DNA of 64,000 nt from JAAYOS01 sp050950785 (GCA_050950785.1 JBMNIG010000013.1:62001-126000), one strand, 5' to 3'. Shown: positions 24,766-34,016, counted from the stretch's first letter. Notes: generated from the letters alone by a model not told the origin. Program-made: numbers and translations.

Positions 24766-26151
24766 ATGACTGATACAAAAAACCGCACCGGCCTAGGTAA
24801 ACAGCTGTTTATTTTAGCAGCACCACTTGCTCTGCAGAATATTATTACATTTTCAGTTGGAATGACCGACAACATAATGGTTGGTAAACTCGGTGAATTT
24901 GCCCTTTCGGGTGTTTATGTTGCCAACAATATTATGACGATGCTCCAAATGGCGGTAGCAGGTCTAAGCGCAGCCCTTATCGTTTTGGCATCACAATACT
25001 GGGGTAAGAAGGACACCAAGAGTATAAAAATCCTTACCGGTTTTGCATTGAAACTGGCTATAAGCCTGTCGCTTCTGCTTTGGGGGGTAGTTTTTTTCTT
25101 CCCTGAAAGAGTTCTTGCGTTGCTTACAAGCGACACAGATGTAATCACAGAGGGCGTTAAATACGTCCGGATAGTTTGTTTTACATATGTATTATTCGCC
25201 ACAACAAATGTGCTTTTAGCTTCTTTGCGGTGCGTGGAAACTGTCAAAATCGGTATGTACCTATCTTTGATGGCTTTCTTTACAAATGTGTTACTAAACT
25301 GGGTCCTCATTTTTGGAAACTTAGGAGCTCCTGCTCTTGGTATACAAGGTGCAGCAATTGCCACACTGATATCGAGAATCCTTGAAACCACCGTCATTAT
25401 GATATATGTACGAAAATTTGACCGCAAGCTCAACATGAGAGTTCCAGATCTGCTAATATCGGACAAACTGCTGCGAAAGGACTTTATACGATATGGCCTG
25501 CCTGTGATTATCGGTGATGTAACTTGGGGTCTCAATCTTACGACCCAGGGCGCGATTATTGGACGTCTGGGCGCTGCATCAATTGCTGCTACAAGTGTAG
25601 CAAACACGATATTTTCAGGTGTGGCTGTTGGCGTTTATGGCGTAGCAGGTGCCTCTGCCATAATAATAGGTAAGACAGTGGGATCGGGTGATCATAACCT
25701 TGTCAGGCATTATACAAAGCGTCTGCAGTTAATATTTTTGTGCGTTGGCCTTGTTACAGGTGCATTTCTGTTCATAGTAAAGGATCAGATCCTCAGAATA
25801 TACACCAGCCTCGACACTGAGACACTGTACCTTTCATCACAGTTGCTTACAGTCCTCTCCGTCACGATTGTTGGAACTGCATATCAGATGTCATCACTTA
25901 CAGGCATCGTCAGGGCAGGCGGAGCTACACATTTTGTGCTTATTAATGATTTGATATTTGTCTGGCTGATAGTGATCCCCTCGGCTGCTCTTGCTGCTTT
26001 TGTGTTCGACGCTCCAACATGGGTAGTATTTGCCTGTTTGAAATCAGATCAGGTCTTAAAATGCGCGGTAGCCGTTGTAAAGGTCAATCGAATGAAGTGG
26101 ATCAAGAATCTCACAAGAGAAACAGATCAACCTGCACTGAATAACACCTAA
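24766..26151 (+). CDS. MATE family efflux transporter
   Basis: This 461-residue protein has about twelve membrane helices in two homologous halves. The N-terminal half begins LFILAAPLALQNIITFSVGMTDNIMVG and the second begins FIRYGLPVIIGDVTWGLN, both MATE-like. It should export drugs or other organic cations using a Na+ or H+ gradient. Length is normal for the NorM/DinF superfamily. The ATG has a GAAAGG site about 10 nt upstream. No adjacent regulator is seen; substrate unknown. Confidence 0.92.
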   Translation: MTDTKNRTGLGKQLFILAAPLALQNIITFSVGMTDNIMVGKLGEFALSGVYVANNIMTMLQMAVAGLSAALIVLASQYWGKKDTKSIKILTGFALKLAISLSLLLWGVVFFFPERVLALLTSDTDVITEGVKYVRIVCFTYVLFATTNVLLASLRCVETVKIGMYLSLMAFFTNVLLNWVLIFGNLGAPALGIQGAAIATLISRILETTVIMIYVRKFDRKLNMRVPDLLISDKLLRKDFIRYGLPVIIGDVTWGLNLTTQGAIIGRLGAASIAATSVANTIFSGVAVGVYGVAGASAIIIGKTVGSGDHNLVRHYTKRLQLIFLCVGLVTGAFLFIVKDQILRIYTSLDTETLYLSSQLLTVLSVTIVGTAYQMSSLTGIVRAGGATHFVLINDLIFVWLIVIPSAALAAFVFDAPTWVVFACLKSDQVLKCAVAVVKVNRMKWIKNLTRETDQPALNNT

Positions 26152-26379
26152 TGACACTACCTTGATGTTACTAACATGTGATTTCAAACCATTACATCCA
26201 TGCTTCAAATAAGTCATCCTAGAGTCACGCACAGTAATAATAAATAAGCGGCCAAACAGTAGACGTGTTGTTCGGTTTGCTTTATCCTTGTGGCGAGCGA
26301 GAATTCAATAGGAACTCAAATTGCCTTTCAAAAGATATTACCAACATAATGACTATGTTTAATAGAAGGGAGAAACTAT

Positions 26380-27936
26380 ATGATGTATGCTGAAATCAAC
26401 CGAGTTGTGAAAACTGGATCCGGACTGGTAAAAGGTATTCCCGCCGGTAACCCCTCGTACACTGTTTTCCGCGGCATCCCCTACGCAAAGCCTCCCGTAG
26501 GCCCACTTCGCTGGCAAGCACCTGTTGATCCGGAACCATGGGAGGGCATTCGCAACTGCGATACATTTCCACCGACAGCCATTATAAATGAGCAGGAGCC
26601 CGGCAGTTTTTATCAAAAGGAGTTCTTCCCCTGTCCCATGCCGATGAGTGAGGATTGTCTATACCTAAATATCTGGACACCTACAACTTCTCCCGATGCC
26701 AGGCTACCCGTCATGATGTGGATCCATGGCGGAGGTTACATGGGTGGTTACAGCTATGAGATGGAATTTGACGGAGAGGCCTTTTGCAGAAGGGATGTAA
26801 TTCTTGTTACCGTTACATATCGCCTTGGACCACTCGGTTTCTTGGCACATCCTGATCTTTCTAAGGGAAGTGCTAACGGAGTATCGGGAAACTATGGAAT
26901 ACTTGACCAGATCCAAGCCCTAAAGTGGATACAAAAAAATATTGCCGCATTCGGCGGTGATCCTGACAATGTGACCATATTCGGTCAGAGTGCCGGAGGC
27001 GGATCGGTCCAATGTCTGGTGACTTCACCTTTGACCAAAGGGCTTTTCAGGCGTGCCATCTGTCAAAGCGCTGGCGGGATCAACACCCTCAATGGTGATT
27101 ACTTAATGTCGGATGCCGAAGCTCTCGGTGTGTCTATCTGTGATAAACTTGGTAAAACGATGGATGAACTCCTTGAAATGCCCGCAAAAGAACTTTCGGG
27201 GGCAATAATGAAGGCGGCCTTTGAAATAGTTATGAGCGGAGGTGTTATGCGTCTTCCCTTCGCTCCGGTTGTGGACGGTTATGTCAATACCCAATCACCT
27301 GGCAAAGTGATTGCTGCCGGAAGGCACCACGATATAGATTACATGACAGGATCAGTTTCCGGTGATGGTGGTCTCTTTGGAGGAGCACCGGCCAAAACAA
27401 AAGAGGAATTTGAAAATCAACTTCGCCGCAGCTATGGTGATTACGCCGACCGCTACATCGACTTGTTCAATGTGAAATCGGATGATGACGTTGTAAGAGC
27501 AGTTACTGCCCGTACGAAAGCAGCTTCGCTGTTGGCACCACGCAGCTGGGCGATAGCAGAAATCAAAAACGGCCGCAAACCTGCACATATCTACTATTTC
27601 AGGCGCGAAATGCCCGGTGACGATGCCGGCGCGTTCCATTCATCCGAACTCTGGTACATATTTGGAACACTTGACCGATGCTGGCGTGCTCCTCTGTTCA
27701 CAGGAGGCGATTATATACTATCCCGCACTATGACTGACTATTGGACTAATTTTGCCAAAACAGGTGACCCGAACGGCGTAAATCTGCCCAAATGGCCCGC
27801 CTATAGCGAAGAGTGCCCTGTGACTATGTGCCTTGACGAAAAGAATATAAACGCTGAGGATATGTCGGGCGATACAATAACCGATGTAATGGTAAACCTA
27901 CTGGTTGAGCAAACTTTTAATGAGTTAGACAAGTAG
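26380..27936 (+). CDS. Type-B carboxylesterase (PnbA-like)
   Basis: This 518-residue alpha/beta hydrolase has the family landmarks. FRGIPYAKPPVGPLRW is near residue 30, and the oxyanion loop is HGGGYMGG near 116. The nucleophile elbow is FGQSAGGGSV with Ser204. The triad acid lies in GSVSGDGGLF (Asp instead of the usual Glu), and the His is in FHSSELWYIFG near residue 427. It lacks a signal peptide, so it is cytoplasmic and probably hydrolyses carboxylic esters of unknown origin. The ATG follows GAAGGGAG. It stands alone, with 228 nt before and 177 nt after it. Confidence 0.92.
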   Translation: MMYAEINRVVKTGSGLVKGIPAGNPSYTVFRGIPYAKPPVGPLRWQAPVDPEPWEGIRNCDTFPPTAIINEQEPGSFYQKEFFPCPMPMSEDCLYLNIWTPTTSPDARLPVMMWIHGGGYMGGYSYEMEFDGEAFCRRDVILVTVTYRLGPLGFLAHPDLSKGSANGVSGNYGILDQIQALKWIQKNIAAFGGDPDNVTIFGQSAGGGSVQCLVTSPLTKGLFRRAICQSAGGINTLNGDYLMSDAEALGVSICDKLGKTMDELLEMPAKELSGAIMKAAFEIVMSGGVMRLPFAPVVDGYVNTQSPGKVIAAGRHHDIDYMTGSVSGDGGLFGGAPAKTKEEFENQLRRSYGDYADRYIDLFNVKSDDDVVRAVTARTKAASLLAPRSWAIAEIKNGRKPAHIYYFRREMPGDDAGAFHSSELWYIFGTLDRCWRAPLFTGGDYILSRTMTDYWTNFAKTGDPNGVNLPKWPAYSEECPVTMCLDEKNINAEDMSGDTITDVMVNLLVEQTFNELDK

Positions 27937-28113
27937 GATGTCAAAACAGGCTACTCAAAGTGATAACTGACAATTTGTCTTAATAAACTGACAACTCGTA
28001 ACTGAAACCTGCAGCTTGTAACTCGCCCCTGTATTAGTAATATCTTAATAGGTAAGCTATAATAAGCATGCAAAAATATTAAAAGCAACACTTGAAAGGA
28101 AACAATTCACCAT

Positions 28114-28803
28114 ATGACGCTAAATCAAACCAATAATGACGTATTTCCCCGTGATTTCAAAGCCGTAATATTCGATATGGATGGTGTCCTGATAGACTCT
28201 GAGAGCAAGTATGCCATAGCCGTCGACCGGATGCTCGAAAAGAATGATTTTAAGCTGACCCCTGAACAGAGACTCAGTTTTGTAGGCACGAGCTCAACTA
28301 TAATCGGCAGATGGCTCAAGGAGTGGTTCCCTTCGGATCCACGCAGTGTTGAAGATCTACAAACGCTCTATGCCGAAACCATATACAACTCGCTTCGTTC
28401 CGATGTTGATGGGCTCATAGATGGAGTCGACAAGTGGATAGATGAACTCAGAAGTCGCGGCATCAAAACTGCCCTTGCATCCTCCAGCGCTGAGAAATCC
28501 GTGGAATACGCCGCCGACAGGTTTGAGCTACGTTCTCGCATGGATGCTGTTTTGTCTGCTAAAGATATAAAAGTCGCAAAGCCCCATCCCGGTATTTTCC
28601 TTAAAGCCGCAGAGCTTATGAACGTTGATCCCTCCGATTGCCTTGTTATAGAGGACTCCCAGCACGGAATTGACGCTGCAAATGCTGCGGGAATGTACTG
28701 CGCCTCCTTCTCCGGTGCTCCGAGGTTATTTGACGAGGTGCATGGCGCTGACATAGAAATAAAGCGCTACGATGATGAGACGTTTAAGCGTATCTTTGGC
28801 TGA
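28114..28803 (+). CDS. HAD-superfamily hydrolase, beta-phosphoglucomutase/phosphatase-like
   Basis: The 229-residue protein has the four HAD motifs: VIFDMDGVLIDSE near residue 18, LASSS near 121, the lysine in KVAKPHPGIF near 153, and IEDSQHGIDAANAAG near 180. The cap domain is helical and lies between motifs I and II (C1 type). The class includes beta-phosphoglucomutase and several sugar-phosphate or pyrophosphate phosphatases; the exact substrate cannot be named. An AAAGGAAAC site precedes the ATG with a long spacer. Confidence 0.9.
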   Translation: MTLNQTNNDVFPRDFKAVIFDMDGVLIDSESKYAIAVDRMLEKNDFKLTPEQRLSFVGTSSTIIGRWLKEWFPSDPRSVEDLQTLYAETIYNSLRSDVDGLIDGVDKWIDELRSRGIKTALASSSAEKSVEYAADRFELRSRMDAVLSAKDIKVAKPHPGIFLKAAELMNVDPSDCLVIEDSQHGIDAANAAGMYCASFSGAPRLFDEVHGADIEIKRYDDETFKRIFG

Positions 28804-28836
28804 TCAATATTTGGTTATTTTTAATGAAATTCTAAT

Positions 28837-28865
28837 TTTACAAACAATTCATTACAGTGTATAAT
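28837..28865 (+). promoter_or_regulatory. Sigma-A promoter of the xpaC-telA operon
   Basis: TTTACA (28837-28842), 17 nt, TATAAT (28860-28865). The start point, near 28872, falls inside the inverted repeat described in the next entry. Confidence 0.75.
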
Positions 28866-28903
28866 TAAGGCTGATTGATAAATTATCGGCCTTAATTTCT
28901 TTA
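28863..28903 (+). terminator. Inverted repeat overlapping the xpaC promoter: terminator of the HAD gene and possible operator
   Basis: AATTAAGGCTGAT (28863-28875) pairs over 13 bp (one G-T) with ATCGGCCTTAATT (28885-28897), loop 9 nt, followed by TCTTTATT. Read through from the HAD gene it is a terminator. For the promoter whose -10 box it overlaps it would be an operator-like site. Confidence 0.7.
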
Positions 28904-28959
28904 TTCTGCATACAATATTATTAAGAATCCACATGTATAAGTCGATGGGAGGAAAGCTT

Positions 28960-29610
28960 ATGAACGATTCTTCAAGGTTTGTGAAAACAAAAACTGTAGT
29001 TTCACCCTATCCTTATTACATTGTGGCGGGTCTATGGCTAGTCGGAGCCTTGATATTCAAATTTTATAAACTGCCCGTGCTTCTTCTATTCGGCGCTGCT
29101 TCAATAGTTGTGTATTATATTTTAAAAAGAATTTTTCCACCTAAAACCGTAACTGTTGTGGAGCGAAAGTTTGAACCGTCAAAGTCCGGAAACAAGGATA
29201 CCGACTTGATATTGCAAGAAGGGTATAAATCTATAAAAAGGCTGCGGGAGCTAAATGACCTTATCCCCCATGAAAGGCTGTCGGCACTAATGGACAGACT
29301 GGAGATAGTAAGCCTTTCGATATTTGAGCATGTCACTGCCAATCCGGAGAAAGTATCTCAGATCAGACGCTTTATCAACTATTATCTGCCCTCTACGATC
29401 AAGATGATGGAAACATGGCACGATATGAGCACAAAGGGTGTACAAGCGGACAATATAAGAAGTTCTATGGAAAAAATCGAGAATGTTATGGAGACAATGG
29501 TAAAAGTGTATGAGAAGCAGCTTGACACACTGTACTTCCACACTGCCCTTGATATTTCCGCCGACATAGATGTGCTTGAAAGCATGTTTGCCCAAGAAGG
29601 AATCAACTAA
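28960..29610 (+). CDS. xpaC: XpaC-like protein (5-bromo-4-chloroindolyl phosphate hydrolysis family)
   Basis: A 216-residue protein with two adjacent N-terminal membrane helices (about residues 18-60). A long helical cytoplasmic part contains YKSIKRLRELNDLIPHERL and RRFINYYLPSTIKMMETW, typical of XpaC. The family name comes from an indirect phenotype; its partner is TelA, encoded 15 nt downstream. I chose ATG 28960 because GGGAGG ends 7 nt before it; an upstream in-frame ATG (28933) has no site. Confidence 0.85.
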   Translation: MNDSSRFVKTKTVVSPYPYYIVAGLWLVGALIFKFYKLPVLLLFGAASIVVYYILKRIFPPKTVTVVERKFEPSKSGNKDTDLILQEGYKSIKRLRELNDLIPHERLSALMDRLEIVSLSIFEHVTANPEKVSQIRRFINYYLPSTIKMMETWHDMSTKGVQADNIRSSMEKIENVMETMVKVYEKQLDTLYFHTALDISADIDVLESMFAQEGIN

Positions 29611-29625
29611 TAGGAGCGAACAATT

Positions 29626-30795
29626 ATGAATGAAGAAAAAATCGTACTTTCACTTGAACCCAACATAGAGATCTCACCCCCCGTTATTGATCTTTCAGAA
29701 GTTTCAGAAGCAGCTAAAGCAAAACCCGAAGTGGCAATCACGAATCTCAACGAAAGCCAGCTTACTGCCGAAGAGCGAAAGATGATCGAGGAGTTCTCTT
29801 CAAAAATCGACCTCAACGATTCAAATGTCGTTTTGATGTATGGAGCCGGCGCCCAGAAGAAGGTGGCAGATTTCTCAGAGGCCGCACTTGCGAATGTTCG
29901 CACAAAGGATATGGGCGAAGTGGGCGACATGATCTCAAACCTGGTGGGACAACTGAAGAGCTTTTCCGCCACAGAAGAGGAAAAGGGATTTCTCGGTCTA
30001 TTTAAACGCGCAAGCAACCGGATCTCAGCCCTTAAAGCGAAATACGAAAAAGCTGAGGTCAATGTGGAGAAAATTGGCGAGATGTTGGAAAGCCATCAGA
30101 TCCAGCTGCTCAAAGACGCCGCAATGCTAGACAAACTCTATGACCTGAATCTCACCTATTTCAAAGAAATTTCTATGTACATCCTCGCCGGAAAAAAGAG
30201 ATTGGAGCAGGCAAGGAACAACGAACTTGTAGTGTTGACCGAAAGGGCAAAACAATCGGGTCTCCCCGAAGACGTTCAGGCGGCAAGGGACTTTGACGAG
30301 CGCTGCAACCGCTTTGAAAAGAAACTCCATGACCTGGAATTGACACGAATGATCTCAATACAGATGGCGCCACAAATCCGGCTCGTACAGAACAACGATG
30401 CCATGATGGTTGAAAAAATCCAGTCAACTTTAATAAATACGATCCCCCTCTGGAAAAGCCAGATGGTACTCGCCCTTGGAATCGCTCATTCTCAGCAGGC
30501 CATAGCAGCACAGCGTGAGGTCACTAATATGACAAATGAATTGCTGCGTAGGAATGCTGAAATCCTAAAAACCGGAACACTTGAAGCAGCAAAAGAGTCG
30601 GAGCGCGGGATCGTAGATATTGAGACACTGAAACATACAAACGAAACCCTCATATCAACGCTGGATGAAGTCATGCGCATACAGGAAGAAGGTCGATCCA
30701 AACGTAGGGCAGCAGAAGCAGAGCTTGGAAGGATCGAAGGCGAGTTGAAACAAAAGCTCTTACAGATTCGTGATGCTAGGCATACAGGTCAGTAG
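29626..30795 (+). CDS. TelA-like toxic anion resistance family protein
   Basis: The 389-residue protein is almost entirely alpha-helical with several coiled-coil stretches. It shows TelA/YceH features: MISNLVGQLKSF, GLFKRASNRISALKAKYEKAEVNV and MVLALGIAHSQQAIAAQREVTNMT. TelA proteins are linked to tellurite and antimicrobial tolerance through an unknown mechanism and are often encoded next to XpaC. The ATG follows TAGGAGCG. The gene belongs to the operon xpaC-telA-lemA-like-TPM. Confidence 0.92.
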   Translation: MNEEKIVLSLEPNIEISPPVIDLSEVSEAAKAKPEVAITNLNESQLTAEERKMIEEFSSKIDLNDSNVVLMYGAGAQKKVADFSEAALANVRTKDMGEVGDMISNLVGQLKSFSATEEEKGFLGLFKRASNRISALKAKYEKAEVNVEKIGEMLESHQIQLLKDAAMLDKLYDLNLTYFKEISMYILAGKKRLEQARNNELVVLTERAKQSGLPEDVQAARDFDERCNRFEKKLHDLELTRMISIQMAPQIRLVQNNDAMMVEKIQSTLINTIPLWKSQMVLALGIAHSQQAIAAQREVTNMTNELLRRNAEILKTGTLEAAKESERGIVDIETLKHTNETLISTLDEVMRIQEEGRSKRRAAEAELGRIEGELKQKLLQIRDARHTGQ

Positions 30796-30883
30796 GATAG
30801 ATCAGCAACGACCATTTACGGCTTTGCATCCTATCTGTTAACTGGTATATAGCCAAAGCTTTTACAAGAGGAGGATGCCTAAA

Positions 30884-31423
30884 ATGAAAGATCCAAAAGT
30901 AGCATGTATTATAATGGTCGTAGCTATTGTGCTCTCCATTTTGTTAGGTGGGCATCGCTCTCTTTCCGCCGAAGCTTCTAAAGTTGAAGACATCTTCTAT
31001 AACGGAGTTGACGGCGATGGCTTGGGGGTAAACAGCGATTTGAGCCACCGAGTTGAACTTGCGTACAATATGGTCACAATAGCAAAGCGCTATCTTCCGG
31101 CTGACGATGTTGACATCAAACAAGTCATTGGAGCTTGCTCCGCCCTTGAGAATTCAGGAAATCCTTCAGATAAGATCCGCGCAAACAATGAGCTTCAGTT
31201 AGCATGTGTCAGTCTTTATGAACGACTTGAAGGATTCGATTTAAGCCAAACAGATGCAGAATATCGTGATGACCTGATGACCAACTTATATTCCAGAAAT
31301 CACATCATCAGTTTGGACGGATATAACCAAAAAGCATTGGAGTTCAACATATCACTAAATCGTTTTCCTGCAAATATCTTAAGCCGCATAACCGGTATAA
31401 AGCCGTTTGCATTAAGCCAGTGA
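30884..31423 (+). CDS. LemA-like membrane-anchored protein
   Basis: A protein of about 179 residues with one N-terminal membrane helix (about residues 5-25) and a helical extracytoplasmic domain. The layout (a helix with LAYNMVTIAKRYLP, then N-N-E-L-Q-L-A-C-V-S-L-Y-E-R-L) and its position just before a TPM-domain gene fit the LemA family, though sequence similarity is weak. ATG 30884 is preferred, 9 nt after GAGGAGG; an ATG at 30875 abuts that site. The function of LemA proteins is unknown; they recur beside YgcG/TPM proteins. Confidence 0.65.
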   Translation: MKDPKVACIIMVVAIVLSILLGGHRSLSAEASKVEDIFYNGVDGDGLGVNSDLSHRVELAYNMVTIAKRYLPADDVDIKQVIGACSALENSGNPSDKIRANNELQLACVSLYERLEGFDLSQTDAEYRDDLMTNLYSRNHIISLDGYNQKALEFNISLNRFPANILSRITGIKPFALSQ

Positions 31424-31471
31424 TACTAAGTATACCCTAGATATATCCCGTAAGAAGGAGGCGCTCTGTTC

Positions 31472-31498
31472 GTGAGCACAGGGCTAAGATATACATGA
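31472..31498 (+). CDS. Leader minicistron (8 codons) coupled to the TPM gene
   Basis: A GTG at 31472 lies 10 nt after AAGGAGG (31455-31461) and encodes MSTGLRYT, followed by TGA that overlaps the TPM start codon as ATGA (31495-31498). The TPM gene has no other ribosome site: its ATG is 33 nt from AAGGAGG. Either ribosomes re-initiate after the minicistron or the hairpin GCTCTGT...ACAGGGC (31463-31484) brings the site close to the ATG. No such peptide is known to me. Confidence 0.45.
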   Translation: MSTGLRYT

Positions 31499-32514
31499 AG
31501 AAAATCGTTTGTTTGATCTTGACCGCTTTTCTGCTAATAGTTGGGGCTGCGGCTGCTACTATTCCGGAGCCAACCGAAGCATTCTATGTAGCTGACTTTG
31601 CAGGTGTACTGTCGCAGGAAACCTCCGATCATATCGTTTCAAAGAATATAGATTTGTATGAGCGCACCGGCGCGCAAATCGTTGTCGCTACGATCGATTT
31701 TTTAGGTGGCGAAGATATAGAGGACTACGCCTATAAGATGGGCAATGAATGGAGGATCGGCTCTGAGAAAAACAATGGTGTGTTGCTGCTTCTTGTAATA
31801 GGAGAGGAAAACTATTGGGCAATACAAGGTAAGGGCTTGGAAAATGAACTACCCAGTTCAGAGCTTGGCAATCTCCTGTACGACTATTTGGAAGCTGACT
31901 TCGCTACAGGCAACTATGATGAAGGCGTCAGAAAAGTTTTTGATGCCATTTATGCAAAGGTTGACAATATATACAGGTACTCCGACCAAGGCAATAAATC
32001 CCCCGGTCATAAAGAACCTGAGATCGTAAACAGGGGCGATGACTCATCTGTTTCAATTACGCCCTCCGGACTTTTCTTTGGGGGAGTAAGTATAATCACA
32101 GCCATTGTAGTGATCCTCTTTATAGTTATAATAGTTTCCGCAATAACTTCACCATTTCGTCGAATCGGTCGCGGCGTGTACCGCAGGCCTTACCGTACCT
32201 GGTGGCGTCCATGGCGCCCATGGGGATTCTGGGGTTTTGGGACATGGCACCATCATCACCGTAGGCCCGGACCACCTCCCCCACCTCCTCCGGGTAGCCG
32301 CCCTGGTTCCCGCACTTCAAACAGCGATATATTTCGCGGTGGAGGCGGTGTTTTCCGTGGCGGCGGAGCAGGACGCAGTTCTTCCTCCGGCAGCCGTTTT
32401 GGCGGTTTCGGCGGAAGTTCCCGCGGCGGTCTCGGCGGAGGCTCGTTCAAAGGCGGCGGCTCGTTCAAGGGCGGTGGTGGCGGCTTCCGTGGCGGTGGAG
32501 CCGGGAGAAAATAA
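31495..32514 (+). CDS. TPM-domain (YgcG-like) membrane protein with Gly-rich tail
   Basis: The 339-residue protein has a signal peptide (about residues 1-22) and a TPM domain (FYVADFAGVLSQE, then ERTGAQIVVATIDFLGG, then GVLLLLVIGEENYWAIQGKGLE). A membrane helix lies at about 190-215, followed by a basic Trp/Arg segment, a poly-Pro run and a low-complexity tail of Gly, Ser, Arg and Phe. TPM proteins are extracytoplasmic and may be acid phosphatases or envelope-assembly factors. The Gly-rich end is usual for YgcG relatives but long here, and its GGC/GGT repeats shift base composition strongly. It ends the operon, and a terminator follows. Confidence 0.87.
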   Translation: MKKIVCLILTAFLLIVGAAAATIPEPTEAFYVADFAGVLSQETSDHIVSKNIDLYERTGAQIVVATIDFLGGEDIEDYAYKMGNEWRIGSEKNNGVLLLLVIGEENYWAIQGKGLENELPSSELGNLLYDYLEADFATGNYDEGVRKVFDAIYAKVDNIYRYSDQGNKSPGHKEPEIVNRGDDSSVSITPSGLFFGGVSIITAIVVILFIVIIVSAITSPFRRIGRGVYRRPYRTWWRPWRPWGFWGFGTWHHHHRRPGPPPPPPPGSRPGSRTSNSDIFRGGGGVFRGGGAGRSSSSGSRFGGFGGSSRGGLGGGSFKGGGSFKGGGGGFRGGGAGRK

Positions 32515-32551
32515 TTTGCAATTGAGCAATATGGTATCTATATGATATTTT

Positions 32552-32579
32552 AGGGAATCGTACCTTGCGATTCCCTTTT
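32552..32579 (+). terminator. Rho-independent terminator of the xpaC operon
   Basis: AGGGAATCG (32552-32560) pairs with CGATTCCCT (32568-32576) around a 7-nt loop and continues into TTTT. Confidence 0.85.
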
Positions 32580-32687
32580 GCTTAGCGAACATCCTTGATC
32601 CTCTTGAGGACATGTTTTGTTGGACAACGGACCTGTCTCCATTTCCACCTATGTCCCCACAAACTAGCCCTCAATAGTCGCTTTGTA

Positions 32688-32716
32688 TTGTAAAAATGGA
32701 ACTTCTGTGTTATTAT
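32688..32716 (+). promoter_or_regulatory. Sigma-A-type promoter of purD
   Basis: TTGTAA (32688-32693), 17 nt, TATTAT (32711-32716). The leader to the ATG would be only about 24 nt, so no riboswitch fits between. Confidence 0.55.
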
Positions 32717-32746
32717 TTGAAATACAATTATTGAGTCGAGGAAAAC

Positions 32747-34003
32747 ATGAAGGTACTAGTAGTTGGAGGCGGCGGCAGAGAACACGCCATAATTTATAAG
32801 CTGAATCAAAGCCCTGCTGTCTCTAAAATCCTATGCGCACCCGGAAACGGGGGAATCTCTGAAATCGCCCAATGCTTTGACGTTAAAGCGTCCGATATCG
32901 ATGGGCAATGCAGACTGGCGCTTGAGCAAAAAGTTGATTTTGTTGTGGTGGCTCCCGACGATCCGTTAGCACTCGGTCTTGTTGACAGAATTACTGCCCT
33001 GGGCATTCCTGCCTTTGGGCCGACAGCCGCGGCCGCTGAAATAGAATCAAGTAAGTCATTTGCTAAAGGCCTTATGCGCAAATACGGTATACCGACCGCT
33101 GATTATGCTGTATTCAGCGAGATGGACGATGCCCTCAAATATGTGCGCAGTAAGGGCGCCCCGATAGTTGTAAAGTGTGATGGACTTGCTCTTGGTAAAG
33201 GTGTTGTGGTATGCCATACGATAAGTGAAGCCGAGGAGGCAGTCACATCAATGATGTCCGATGGCATTTTTGGTGATTCCGGAAATACAGTTGTTATCGA
33301 AGAATACATGACAGGACCGGAGGTTACTGTATTATGTTTTTCGGATGGCAAGACTTTGCTTGCGATGCCATCCTCCCAGGATCATAAACGTGCTTATGAC
33401 GGTGATATGGGTCCAAACACAGGCGGAATGGGGTCCATCTCCCCTTCTCCTTTCTATACTCCGGAGATAGAGAGGCGTTGCCTAGAGGAAATTTTTATAC
33501 CCACTCTGCGAGCAATGGAACAGGAAGGCCGCCCCTTCAAGGGTGTGCTATACTTCGGATTGATGCTAACGGCAGATGGTCCTAAGGTTATTGAATACAA
33601 CGCCCGCTTCGGAGATCCCGAGACCCAGGCCGTTCTCGTCAGATTGGAAAGTGACCTTTTTGAAATTATGTCAGCCGTGGTAGAGGGCACCCTGGAAAAT
33701 GTCAAAGTAAAGTGGAGTCCAAAGGCCGCATGCTGCGTTGTGCTTGCCAGCGGCGGTTATCCGGCAGGATATAAGACGGGATATAAAATATCCGGTTTAG
33801 AAAACTCTTCCGGTATCATATTTCATGCCGGTACTAAGAAAATAGTAGATGGAAGCTATGTTACGGCTGGTGGCAGGGTCCTGGGTATAACTGCTCTTGG
33901 AGATACCCTCAACGACGCCGTTGGCGCGGCTTACGAGGCAGTGCAGCCGATTTCATTTGAGGCCATGCATTTCCGTCGTGACATAGGAAAATTAAAAGAA
34001 TAG
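32747..34003 (+). CDS. purD: Phosphoribosylamine-glycine ligase
   Basis: This 418-residue ATP-grasp enzyme has the PurD pattern. It starts VLVVGGGGREHAI with the N-terminal nucleotide-like fold. ATP-grasp segments are GAPIVVKCDGLALGKGVVV and VVIEEYMTGPEVTVLCFSDG, and the metal-binding part is VIEYNARFGDPETQ. It makes glycinamide ribonucleotide in de novo purine synthesis. It lies apart from other pur genes, with its own promoter; a YhfC-like gene follows 13 nt later. The ATG has a GAGG site. Confidence 0.96.
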   Translation: MKVLVVGGGGREHAIIYKLNQSPAVSKILCAPGNGGISEIAQCFDVKASDIDGQCRLALEQKVDFVVVAPDDPLALGLVDRITALGIPAFGPTAAAAEIESSKSFAKGLMRKYGIPTADYAVFSEMDDALKYVRSKGAPIVVKCDGLALGKGVVVCHTISEAEEAVTSMMSDGIFGDSGNTVVIEEYMTGPEVTVLCFSDGKTLLAMPSSQDHKRAYDGDMGPNTGGMGSISPSPFYTPEIERRCLEEIFIPTLRAMEQEGRPFKGVLYFGLMLTADGPKVIEYNARFGDPETQAVLVRLESDLFEIMSAVVEGTLENVKVKWSPKAACCVVLASGGYPAGYKTGYKISGLENSSGIIFHAGTKKIVDGSYVTAGGRVLGITALGDTLNDAVGAAYEAVQPISFEAMHFRRDIGKLKE

Positions 34004-34016
34004 GTGGAAGTTGGTA

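Noticed and set aside
32237..32545. Ala/Val-rich and Pro-rich frames overlapping the TPM gene
   Set aside because: They are shadows of the GGC/GGT-rich tail of the TPM protein in other frames and on the other strand.
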